A DNA stretch of 35,114 nt from Bacteroidota bacterium (lineage in GTDB: Bacteria; Bacteroidota; Bacteroidia; CAILMK01), in the NCBI GenBank assembly GCA_013287095.1, contig JABDEJ010000010.1, positions 1 through 35,114 on the forward strand, read 5' to 3'. The notes beneath the pieces were generated by a model, which did no database searches, was not told where the DNA came from, and worked only from the letters and a program-made list of their open reading frames with translations. This document shows positions 1-6,583 of this stretch, one piece after another. How positions within the stretch are numbered: position 1 is the stretch's first letter; every line of letters starts with the position of its first letter. The position numbers and the translations under genes are program-made.

Positions 1-1
1 G

Positions 2-460
2 GGCGGACTTCTTATAGAAGGTTTTGGGGATGGAGTTTTCGCATCATTTCCTGTTCTAAAAGATGAAAACCCGCTTATCGTAGCCAGGTTTATTAACGAA
101 ACCCTGTTCTATATACTGCAGGCAAGCAGGACCAGGATTTCAAAAACAGAATATATTTCCTGTCCATCCTGTGGGAGGACACTTTTTGATTTACAGGAGA
201 CTACCGCCCTCATCCGGGCCAAAACGGATCACCTGAAAGGGGTAAAAATTGCCATCATGGGTTGTATAGTGAATGGACCCGGAGAAATGGCAGATGCCGA
301 CTATGGATATGTGGGCACAGGCCCCGGGAAAATAACATTATACAGGGGGAAAGATGTTGTAAAACGCAATATTTCAGGTGAAAATGCACTGGAAGAGCTG
401 ATAAATCTTGTTAAAGAGGATGGGTATTGGGTTGATAAAGAAGCTGGAAACACATTTTAA
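2..460 (+). CDS. ispG: 4-hydroxy-3-methylbut-2-enyl diphosphate synthase, C-terminal part (partial)
   Basis: This is the 3' end of ispG (gcpE); the reading frame is open from base 2 and the start lies outside the window. IspG carries out the penultimate step of the MEP isoprenoid pathway, reductively converting MEcPP to HMBPP with a [4Fe-4S] cluster in the cytoplasm. The visible part is the C-terminal iron-sulfur domain: a CPSCGRT motif gives two cluster cysteines, and GCIVNGPGE gives the third cysteine and the conserved glutamate ligand. All are intact. Bacteroidota IspG is usually longer than the E. coli form because of an inserted domain, but that part is not visible here. The next gene on the same strand starts 114 bases later behind its own promoter, so cotranscription is not needed. 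Confidence 0.95.
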   Translation, partial: GGLLIEGFGDGVFASFPVLKDENPLIVARFINETLFYILQASRTRISKTEYISCPSCGRTLFDLQETTALIRAKTDHLKGVKIAIMGCIVNGPGEMADADYGYVGTGPGKITLYRGKDVVKRNISGENALEELINLVKEDGYWVDKEAGNTF

Positions 461-505
461 CATAGCTGAAGTATACGATACTTTGATATAAATGTTTTTT
501 GCGTG

Positions 506-538
506 TTTGTGAATGATTTTATTTTTTGCGTAACTTTG
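506..538 (+). promoter_or_regulatory. Bacteroidota-type promoter of the T9SS type A protein
   Basis: A perfect TAnnTTTG -7 box (TAACTTTG, 531-538) is preceded by TTTG at 506-509 with a 21-bp spacer, close to the usual 19 bp. It would start transcription near 543 and give a leader of about 30 nt before the ATG at 575. The leader is A/T-rich and has no Shine-Dalgarno sequence. Confidence 0.6.
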
Positions 539-574
539 TCCCTTAACTACTAATAATTTCAAATCTATTTCATT

Positions 575-2011
575 ATGAGAAAAGTAATACTCTCCCTGTT
601 GTTTTCCGGTATCGGATTATATGCAATGGGACAAAATGCAATGGTTCCTACGCATTCTTTGATGCAGGTACCAACCAGTGCAATCCATACCACCCTGCAA
701 CTTCATAGTACCGCTAACACTACCAGTACCCCGGAAGCCGGTTGGTATGATGCTGTTGATGAGGCCAATAATAATGGATCAGTAACCTATTCTACGGGCT
801 ATAACCATATGTTCTATGATTCTACGGTTCAGTGCCTTTACAATAACGGAACCAGCAATACGCTTCAATACGTTACGACCCAGGACGTTGGTGAAGTATT
901 TGACCCTATGGCACCCATGTATGATTCAGCGCTTTCACTGTACAATATCTACAACGTAGATTCAGTAGCCCTGTTCTATCTCTACAATTATGTACCTGAA
1001 AAAGATACCACTGCCCCGGTTGATATAAACCCTGACGGGCTTGTGCATGATACCCTGATTTTCCAATTTTACACAGTTAAGACTGCTGGTATTGATACAG
1101 GCGTTTTTCAGGCACCCAATAATGAACCTTACGGTATTGTTAAATATAATCCTGGAACAAAAGCCAATGGCTATGATGTAAACCTGGGCGTTGCTGCAAC
1201 CGGAAAAACCTTTAAATACATACTAGGAGCTAAAGATACCTGTAGCATATATAGCGCAAATACACATCAGATTATCGTTCCTGCTCTAAACAGTAGTAAT
1301 ACCGCTGGCATACCTATCAGCCTTATTACCAATAAGAAAAATGGCTATAACAGAGACCTTTTTGCATACACGGTAAGCTATCGTCCCGGATTTAAATGGA
1401 AACTGGGTGATACCATTGATGAGGCTTTATCTCCTGCCCCTAAGCATTTGCACAGCCATTTCAGGATATATGAGTCAAGGGATATGAGCAAATCAAACCT
1501 TAGCAATACGGCACACGGTACCAATAATTACGAAATGAGCCTTAATGTTTCATCAACTGCCCTGGAAACTGTTAATGGCGTTCAGACACATTACGCAGGT
1601 GGCGAACGTTATGGTAATGATCCAGGCTGGCCAGGGTTGTATGTACCTGGTACCGCATGGAACAATTTTGACCAGGTAACCTATTCTGCTTTCTACCTGG
1701 ATTCAAAGAACAATGCTGCAGTAAATCAAAGCCCTGTGGATCCGAAAGGATATATCCTGGGTAATGTATATCCAAACCCTGCAAGCGGAACTGCAAAACT
1801 TAATTTCGCTTTAGGCAATACGGAACAGGTTAAAATTACCATGTATGATATGCTTGGGCATGAAATTGCAGTTCTTGCCGATGGCCAATATACCGCAGGT
1901 ACACACGCTGTTTCTTTCAATACCGATAACCTGAAAGAAGGCATTTACTTATACAGTATCAATGCCGGTAGTTTTTCAAAGACACTTAAATTCACGGTTG
2001 CACACAACTAA
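575..2011 (+). CDS. Secreted protein with T9SS type A sorting domain
   Basis: The 478-aa product begins with a clear signal peptide (MRKVILSLLFSGIGLYAMGQ) and should leave through Sec into the periplasm. Residues from about 393 to the end form a Por_Secre_tail (type A) domain: the motif VYPNPASG opens it, MYDMLGHEI lies in the middle, and it closes with GIYLYSI and a short basic-hydrophobic end. In known systems this domain directs export across the outer membrane by the type IX secretion system and is then removed. The middle (about 25-390) is rich in Asn, Thr and Tyr, with no catalytic motif that I recognise, so the mature function is unknown. The gene has its own promoter and ends in a strong terminator, so it is probably monocistronic. 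Confidence 0.9.
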   Translation: MRKVILSLLFSGIGLYAMGQNAMVPTHSLMQVPTSAIHTTLQLHSTANTTSTPEAGWYDAVDEANNNGSVTYSTGYNHMFYDSTVQCLYNNGTSNTLQYVTTQDVGEVFDPMAPMYDSALSLYNIYNVDSVALFYLYNYVPEKDTTAPVDINPDGLVHDTLIFQFYTVKTAGIDTGVFQAPNNEPYGIVKYNPGTKANGYDVNLGVAATGKTFKYILGAKDTCSIYSANTHQIIVPALNSSNTAGIPISLITNKKNGYNRDLFAYTVSYRPGFKWKLGDTIDEALSPAPKHLHSHFRIYESRDMSKSNLSNTAHGTNNYEMSLNVSSTALETVNGVQTHYAGGERYGNDPGWPGLYVPGTAWNNFDQVTYSAFYLDSKNNAAVNQSPVDPKGYILGNVYPNPASGTAKLNFALGNTEQVKITMYDMLGHEIAVLADGQYTAGTHAVSFNTDNLKEGIYLYSINAGSFSKTLKFTVAHN

Positions 2012-2030
2012 CCGTTAAAGTTTTAAATAC

Positions 2031-2066
2031 AAAAAAAGGCCGCCCCGATTAGGGCGGCTTTTTTTT
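2031..2066 (+). terminator. Intrinsic terminator, probably bidirectional
   Basis: A 7-bp GC stem (GCCGCCC at 2039-2045 with GGGCGGC at 2052-2058) has a six-base loop. Seven A's precede it and eight T's follow it. It lies 20 bases past the stop of the secreted protein. The A and T tracts make it usable from either strand. Confidence 0.9.
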
Positions 2067-2074
2067 GTATTTTA

Positions 2075-2098
2075 GGAGTCAGGAATTAGGGGTCAGGA
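2075..2098. repeat. Left arm of 24-bp inverted repeat flanking the IVP-type pseudogene
   Basis: This 24-base arm is a reverse-complement match, 22 of 24 positions, to 2489-2512. It contains two short GTCAGGA-type repeats. It overlaps the last codons and stop of the decayed four-helix-bundle gene, so the gene's C-terminus is encoded by the repeat. Confidence 0.85.
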
Positions 2099-2450
2099 TT
2101 TTCGGAGACATTGATTTAATGAGTCCATTGACAATTTTGGATACTTCGATTGTTTTGTCAATCAGGTTTTCACGTTTTTCAATTGAAATATATCCAAGTC
2201 TTTCTGAAAGATAAAGCATTGACTTAACCTCGCTGCAAGAAGCGGAAGCAATGTAGAGAAAAATGTATAAATTCGCGGTTTCCGCTTCTGTCGAACCCTT
2301 CAGCTATATTATTTGATACGGATACCAATGCTCTGGTTATTTGATCCCTGAAGCCGAAATCCTTTAGGTTACGAAAGACTCGTAAATCTCCACGGCCAGA
2401 TCTTGGGCTTTCTTCCATCCAACAACATCTTCAAATTTTTGAATTGCCAT
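2079..2450 (-). pseudogene. Four-helix-bundle (S23 / 23S rRNA intervening-sequence protein family) gene, two frameshifts
   Basis: Reading from an ATG at 2450, three frames must be joined. Frame one gives [12 protein letters not shown] to IYESF, frame two gives [20 protein letters not shown] followed by [13 protein letters not shown], and frame three gives [19 protein letters not shown] and runs to a stop at 2079-2081. Together they make an almost complete protein of about 120 residues of the four-helix-bundle family (Pfam 23S_rRNA_IVP), recognised by the KF-D--W-KA start, RDQITRA, NIAEGF-R and SC-EV-SMLY motifs. The breaks are a loss of one base near 2372-2376 and a gain of one base in an A5 run at 2259-2263, so the second restores the phase lost by the first only in part of the gene. 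Family members bind nucleic acid or partner proteins, but this copy is unlikely to be functional. A sequencing error at the A5 run is possible. Confidence 0.85.
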
Positions 2451-2488
2451 AATGCGTTACAATTTGTTAATTTTCATTTGACTGTCGC

Positions 2489-2512
2489 TCCTGACCCCTG
2501 ATTCCTGACCCC
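2489..2512. repeat. Right arm of 24-bp inverted repeat flanking the IVP-type pseudogene
   Basis: Partner of the arm at 2075-2098, with two mismatches. It lies about 40 bases upstream of the pseudogene start and only 4 bases from the stop codon of the crotonase gene. The whole unit (2075-2512, 438 bp) looks like a discrete cassette placed between two 3' ends. Confidence 0.85.
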
Positions 2513-2516
2513 CTGG

Positions 2517-3290
2517 TTACCAGCTCACTTCCCCCTTATCCAAAAAGGCTGCAATACCTCTTTTGCAATCATCATGCATACGTACCCTGGCATTAAGCTC
2601 AGCGGCATAGTTCATGGCATCAAATGGCCTGAAGGTTTGTATTTCAGCGATCATGGCACGCGTAACGGCAATTGAGTTAGCGGAAGTTTCACTTGCGATC
2701 TTTTCAGCGTAGGACATCACATAATCGTCAATCTTATCGGGTTCAATAATATCATTCACAATCCCGATTTTTTTCATGTGTTCGGCTGTAAATAATCTCC
2801 CTGTCAGAAGCATTTCCCTTGCTTTCGCTTCGCCCACTTTACGCAAAAGAAAATACATGACGATGGCCGGTACAAAACCTATTTTCACTTCCGTGTAGCC
2901 AAACATGGCATCAGGCACACTGAAGGCCATATCGCATACGGTTACCAGTCCACTGCCGCCTGCAATGGCATGGCCTTCAACCTGGGCTATGACAAGCTTT
3001 TTCTGGAGGTAGATAAACTTAAAAAGGTTTTTGAGCTGGGTCGAGTCCTCCATATTTGCCTCGAGACTGTTGCTTTGCAATTGCTGCAGGTACTCCAGGT
3101 CAGCACCGGCGCTGAACACTTTGCCAATGGCTTTGAGGATCACTACGCGAACCTCCGGGTCCTTATCGGCTTCAAGGAAAGCGACAGTAAGTTCCTGCAC
3201 AAATAAACTATTAAGGGCGTTACGCTTATCGAAACGGTTGAGAATGATTTCGAATACTTTGCCGGTTTTCCTGGTTAATACAAACTCCAT
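2517..3290 (-). CDS. Enoyl-CoA hydratase/isomerase (crotonase) family protein
   Basis: The 257-aa length is normal for a crotonase-fold acyl-CoA enzyme of the cytoplasm. The oxyanion-hole segments are visible as FSAGADLEYL (about residues 60-70) and AIAGGSGLVTVCD (about 107-120), followed by FGYTEVKIGFVPAIV and the LLTGRLFTAEHMKKIGIVND block. In rat mitochondrial crotonase two glutamates do the hydration. Here the first maps to glycine (GGSGL in place of GGCEL), while the second is kept in TEV. That pattern occurs in branches such as methylglutaconyl-CoA hydratase of leucine breakdown, so that activity is possible, but no other leucine genes are in view. It lies 22 bases downstream of comEC on the same strand and may be cotranscribed with it. 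There is no Shine-Dalgarno sequence before the ATG. Confidence 0.9.
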   Translation of the reverse strand: MEFVLTRKTGKVFEIILNRFDKRNALNSLFVQELTVAFLEADKDPEVRVVILKAIGKVFSAGADLEYLQQLQSNSLEANMEDSTQLKNLFKFIYLQKKLVIAQVEGHAIAGGSGLVTVCDMAFSVPDAMFGYTEVKIGFVPAIVMYFLLRKVGEAKAREMLLTGRLFTAEHMKKIGIVNDIIEPDKIDDYVMSYAEKIASETSANSIAVTRAMIAEIQTFRPFDAMNYAAELNARVRMHDDCKRGIAAFLDKGEVSW

Positions 3291-3311
3291 GAGAATTGTT
3301 TTTAGTGATTA

Positions 3312-5489
3312 TTAAATTGGAATACTTAAATAATTGCTTTTCTGTAAGTTGAAAAATGGTATGTTGTTTTCAATACATTCGGTTTCCCAATTACGGGCAT
3401 TGGTTACTCTGACTCCGGAAGCAGCAATAACGCTATTGAACCTGACTTTCTTATACAAGTCGGATAACCTTATTGGAGGGTTGTTATAAAGCACTATGGC
3501 GTCTATATCCCCGGAAGGGATAGTGGTAAACCCTGCCCTTATACCTGCTCTTATTTCTGAATTTAGCATCAATACCGTTTGATCATAAAATCCAACAAAT
3601 GGCCATTGAATTCTTAAGTTTTCGTTGCTAAAATTAGAGGTTATTTCAGAATTCAAACAAACAATATTTTCGGGGCTAATGTAATTTTTCCATGCATAAC
3701 CATTTACATGGTGTTGCAAAAGTGCCTTGTCATGAACAAATCCGCTGTCTGATAGAACATATAGTTTATTTCTGTCTTTCAATGTGATCACAGTATGGTT
3801 TTTGGATATTGCCATGATGCTCAATTCGTTGTTTTTAAAACTATTATAGATATCAAAATCCCGTGCTCCAAAAAAAGCTAAGCCAAATGTTATTCCTGCA
3901 AGCAGAAGCTTTTTATTCCTGTAAATAAAACCTGAAATTAACAACATCATAAAAAGTGATAAAAGAAACGCCCCCAAACCGTTGATATATATTCCGTGCC
4001 AGGTGGCACCGGGCAGGTCATTGATAAACCTGACGATAAGGTTCATAATATAAATGCAACCATATAAAAGCCAAGACATAAAATGATGCAACCATATCAG
4101 CGGAGCCATTTGAACAAAAACAAAGGCAATTCCAACGATCAAAACAATAAAAGAAGCAGGTATCACAATGAGGTTTGCCGGCAGAAAGTAGATTGAAACC
4201 TGGTTGAAGTATAAAATAGAAATTGGTAATGTAATAAACTGGGCAGCAAGGCTTGCGGCAGCAAGTTGCCATACATAATTGAGAAGTTTACTATCCGGTT
4301 GCCACCATGCTGCGATTTTTGGCTGTAGCCAGACAATGCCCGTAAGCGCTACAAATGAAAGCTGAAAAGATGCCTGCATGATCATGAACGGATCAATAAG
4401 CAATAGAATGAGTGCAGAGCCGCAAATTGAATTATAAATATTGGCCCGCCTGCCGATATTAACCCCTATGAAAACAATTGAAAACATGATGACGCTACGG
4501 GCTATTGGAGCAGAAAAACCAGTCAGAAATGCATAAAACCATATAATGGCAAGAATTAAAACCAACCTGATGTATTTACCAAAAGGCAGCTTCATCAAAA
4601 ATGAAAATATCCAGCTAAGCCCAATGATAATGATACCCACATGAAGTCCGCTTACTGATAATATATGAACGGTTCCGGTACCGGCATAGTCGGTCATAAT
4701 ATCATTTGGTATATCGCTTTCATTGCCAATCAGCAATGCTTCTGCAATTCCTTTTTGTGCGGGATCAGGCAACGCCTTGGTTATTTCTGATTTTAACCGG
4801 CTGTTTAACGCGTAAATAGATGACCAGAAGGGGTTAGCCGTATTTTTCCCGGTCAGTGTCCAATCTTCTTTTTTAAGGTATGCGGAATGGTATATTCCTT
4901 TATAGGACATATACTTTTGGTAATCAAATTCGCCAGGGTTTTTAGGGGAAATCAATGGCGAAGTTTTGTTTTTGATCAATACCTGGTCTCCATATACAGG
5001 CAAAAGATTTCCGCTGTCTTTTTCAAAATACAGTTCCAGGTTTCCACTGGCTTTATGCATTTGGGTCTCAGCACCTATGGCAATAATTTTCGATGTCGTG
5101 CTTTCATACGATTCTTTGGTCTGAGGCGGATCAGTAATCTGTACCAGGATTTCATCCTGATTTTTCAATGTATTTGCAAAAAAATCAGGTCTTTGATCAG
5201 GAGAGTGCAGCCAGATATTTATGATTCCCGATGCCAATGCAAATAAAAAAATAGATACTCCTGTTATCCATCTCTGACTATACTTTTTTTCGGTGGATGA
5301 TCCGGGATTTTGGGATAAAAATCTGCTATAGACCAACATAGAAATAAGGAAACAAAATGATACAGCAAATAGTGATGTTGCAATATATGGCTGGCTACTG
5401 GTATTCAATAAGTTAATGGCAATAATAGACCCGCCGAGAAATGGCACTAATATCCAGAACAATGGCGATCTTTTCAGCACGTTTCTCAT
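3312..5489 (-). CDS. comEC: ComEC/Rec2 family DNA-uptake channel protein
   Basis: This 725-aa inner-membrane protein carries the ComEC competence domain. The family forms the channel that moves single-stranded DNA into the cytoplasm during natural transformation. Two N-terminal membrane segments (about 10-70) are followed by a soluble OB-like region (about 100-230). The membrane core (about 250-530) has the hallmark HILSVSGLHVG near residues 274-284, then LTGFSAPIARSVIM and ASFQLSFVALTGI. The C-terminal soluble part (about 560-725) has no HxHxDH motif, so the metallo-beta-lactamase domain of Gram-positive ComEC is absent or degenerate, as often in this phylum. Its ATG overlaps the stop of the acetyltransferase by one base (TAATG), indicating translational coupling. 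Confidence 0.93.
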   Translation of the reverse strand: MRNVLKRSPLFWILVPFLGGSIIAINLLNTSSQPYIATSLFAVSFCFLISMLVYSRFLSQNPGSSTEKKYSQRWITGVSIFLFALASGIINIWLHSPDQRPDFFANTLKNQDEILVQITDPPQTKESYESTTSKIIAIGAETQMHKASGNLELYFEKDSGNLLPVYGDQVLIKNKTSPLISPKNPGEFDYQKYMSYKGIYHSAYLKKEDWTLTGKNTANPFWSSIYALNSRLKSEITKALPDPAQKGIAEALLIGNESDIPNDIMTDYAGTGTVHILSVSGLHVGIIIIGLSWIFSFLMKLPFGKYIRLVLILAIIWFYAFLTGFSAPIARSVIMFSIVFIGVNIGRRANIYNSICGSALILLLIDPFMIMQASFQLSFVALTGIVWLQPKIAAWWQPDSKLLNYVWQLAAASLAAQFITLPISILYFNQVSIYFLPANLIVIPASFIVLIVGIAFVFVQMAPLIWLHHFMSWLLYGCIYIMNLIVRFINDLPGATWHGIYINGLGAFLLSLFMMLLISGFIYRNKKLLLAGITFGLAFFGARDFDIYNSFKNNELSIMAISKNHTVITLKDRNKLYVLSDSGFVHDKALLQHHVNGYAWKNYISPENIVCLNSEITSNFSNENLRIQWPFVGFYDQTVLMLNSEIRAGIRAGFTTIPSGDIDAIVLYNNPPIRLSDLYKKVRFNSVIAASGVRVTNARNWETECIENNIPFFNLQKSNYLSIPI

Positions 5490-5947
5490 TATATCGCTCC
5501 CCCGCTCTCCCGCTCTCCGCTCTCTTTTTTGTAGGTCATTTTATGATGCAATATGCCTGCTTCTTCAAATTCTCCGCCTTCAACTTCAAATCCGAATTTT
5601 TCATAGAAAGGGATGACCTGGTTTTGTGCATGAAGATACAATTGCTTTCCCGCCGGATCCCCAATATTTTCCAGTGTTGATTTCAGGAGCGTACTTCCAA
5701 CACCCTTGCCCCTACGATCGGCAATGACAGCAAATCGCTCCAGTTTTATACCTTCATCCGTATATCTCCACCTTGCAGCTCCAACAGGGAAATTATCAAT
5801 GAAAGCAACAAAATGCTTGCTAATGTTTTCAAACTCGTCATACTCAAGCTTTGGATCTACATTTTGTTCCTCTACAAACACCTTCTGGCGTATCGAGAAG
5901 GCCATTCTGAGCATATTTTCATCATTTACAAGTTGTACGCGAACCAT
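5489..5947 (-). CDS. GNAT family N-acetyltransferase
   Basis: The 152-aa protein has a single GNAT domain, transferring an acetyl group from acetyl-CoA to an amine substrate that cannot be read from sequence. The N-terminal MAFSIRQKVFVEEQNVDPKL block is typical of the small ElaA/YjcF-like branch. The acetyl-CoA pyrophosphate loop is RRGKGVGSTLL (about residues 79-89), and the C-terminal AQNQVIPFYEKFGF strand is present. The last dozen residues (ESGERESGG and onward) come from a tandem CGCTCTCC octamer and look like an added tail. It is first in a probable operon with comEC and the crotonase gene. No clear promoter box was found upstream. Confidence 0.9.
   Translation of the reverse strand: MVRVQLVNDENMLRMAFSIRQKVFVEEQNVDPKLEYDEFENISKHFVAFIDNFPVGAARWRYTDEGIKLERFAVIADRRGKGVGSTLLKSTLENIGDPAGKQLYLHAQNQVIPFYEKFGFEVEGGEFEEAGILHHKMTYKKESGERESGGAI
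5495..5524. repeat. Tandem octamer repeat, about 3.75 copies of CGCTCTCC
   Basis: Units at 5495-5502 (one mismatch), 5503-5510 and 5511-5518, plus a partial unit to 5524. It lies within the 3' end of the acetyltransferase gene, directly before the comEC start. Because the unit is 8 bp, a change in copy number would shift the frame of the protein tail. Confidence 0.75.
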
Positions 5948-6092
5948 ATTCGATTTTTTTGATCAATAGATTGGACACGAAGTAAGGAATTTATAGGGTA
6001 ATTTGCAATTTTTAAAGCTTTTTTGAGAAAATCAAGGATTTGGAAGCGTAAGATTTTTTAAATTTTGTACTGGTTTTCGCAAAATGGCATCG

Positions 6093-6100
6093 TATATTTG
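6093..6100 (+). promoter_or_regulatory. -7 promoter box of a candidate small RNA
   Basis: TATATTTG is a perfect TAnnTTTG box. No protein ORF follows it; an intrinsic terminator lies about 70-100 bases downstream. No good -33 TTTG is present at 19 bp, so the box alone is the evidence. Confidence 0.45.
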
Positions 6101-6103
6101 TTC

Positions 6104-6200
6104 CATCAACGAGACTTAAGATTTTTTCATAGGCAGTTGTAGTTTTGATATTTTGGCAATGGGAGAGGGCGAAACACTTGGTTTTGCCCTTTTCTTCTTT
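6104..6200 (+). ncRNA. Candidate small RNA of about 95 nt
   Basis: The segment starts 4 bases after a perfect -7 box and ends in an intrinsic terminator, and has no ORF of note. TTCCAT (6101-6106) can pair with ATGGGA (6159-6164) to close a long, mostly single-stranded or weakly paired interior, in which CAAC (6107-6110) can also pair with GTTG (6136-6139). A long closing stem around a large internal loop, followed by a terminator, resembles the layout of 6S RNAs, including the 6S-Flavo family described in Bacteroidota. I cannot confirm the family without a covariance search. It could instead be the leader of the 2721-aa protein gene, but the terminator and the 380-base gap argue against that. 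Confidence 0.4.
6167..6200 (+). terminator. Intrinsic terminator of the candidate small RNA
   Basis: GGGCGAAA (6167-6174) pairs with TTTTGCCC (6182-6189), with one G-U pair and a seven-base loop. A T-rich run TTTTCTTCTTT follows. The stem can extend into the GAGA before it. Confidence 0.7.
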
Positions 6201-6237
6201 ATAGGCCTCTGTGAAAAAGTATCGCCAGTAAGCTCTC

Positions 6238-6262
6238 GTAGGGGCTCGGCTCGCCCCTGCCC
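6238..6262 (+). repeat. REP-like sequence, copy 1
   Basis: A 25-base GTAGGGGC...CCCTGCCC sequence containing an internal stem (AGGGGC with GCCCCT). Together with the reverse-oriented copy at 6347-6370 it forms an inverted REP pair about 85 bases apart. Confidence 0.6.
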
Positions 6263-6346
6263 TCTATACGGATAAACACACTTCTTTTAGGGTATTTGAC
6301 ACTGATTGTGTAATCAAGATTTAGATTCTGAGAGCTCTCTCCGTTT

Positions 6347-6370
6347 GGGCAGGTGCAAGCCCTGCCCTAC
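6347..6370 (-). repeat. REP-like sequence, copy 2 in reverse orientation
   Basis: The reverse complement reads GTAGGGCAGGGCTTG then CACCTGCCC, similar to copy 1 across its length. Both copies are flanked by an AGCTCTC sequence. The layout is like REPINs mobilised by RAYT-type (IS200-like) transposases; no such gene is in the window. Confidence 0.6.
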
Positions 6371-6412
6371 AAGATTGCTCTTTGGTGGGTATGTATTTGC
6401 CTTTATATTTCC

Positions 6413-6445
6413 AAACCTATAAGGTTTTGAAAACCTTATAGGTTT
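6413..6445. repeat. 33-nt perfect odd palindrome
   Basis: Two 16-base arms (AAACCTATAAGGTTTT and its exact reverse complement) flank a single central G at 6429. Each arm is itself nearly palindromic (AACCT-ata-AGGTT). I recognise this AACCTATAAGGTT motif as common between genes in Bacteroidota. It could fold as a hairpin in RNA or DNA. Confidence 0.85.
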
Positions 6446-6528
6446 AATACGCAGAAGTACATTAAACCATTATATCCTTTCGCACTCTAAACCTAATATT
6501 TGGGCTATATTTTAGCATTTTATGGCTG

Positions 6529-6561
6529 TTTTGAAATATTCACAAGTTTTTTGTAAATTGC
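6529..6561 (+). promoter_or_regulatory. Possible promoter of the 2721-aa surface protein
   Basis: TTTTG at 6529-6533 and an imperfect -7 box TAAATTGC at 6554-6561, spaced 20 bp, lie just upstream of the TTG start. The predicted transcript would start near 6566, leaving a leader of about 18 nt. Confidence 0.35.
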
Positions 6562-6583
6562 ACTCCTAAAAGAGGGTATAAGG

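Noticed and set aside
469..483. AAGTAT-acg-ATACTT hairpin after ispG as a terminator.
   Set aside because: The stem is short and AT-rich, and the T-run begins about 12 bases later; too weak to call.
2224..2418. A 64-codon minus-strand frame as an independent small protein.
   Set aside because: It is only the middle frame of the frameshifted four-helix-bundle gene; the family continues in other frames on both sides.
5948..6583. Possible missed protein gene in the 636-base gap.
   Set aside because: No frame on either strand has a plausible start and known motif; the content is explained by the candidate RNA, the REP pair, the palindrome and the promoter.
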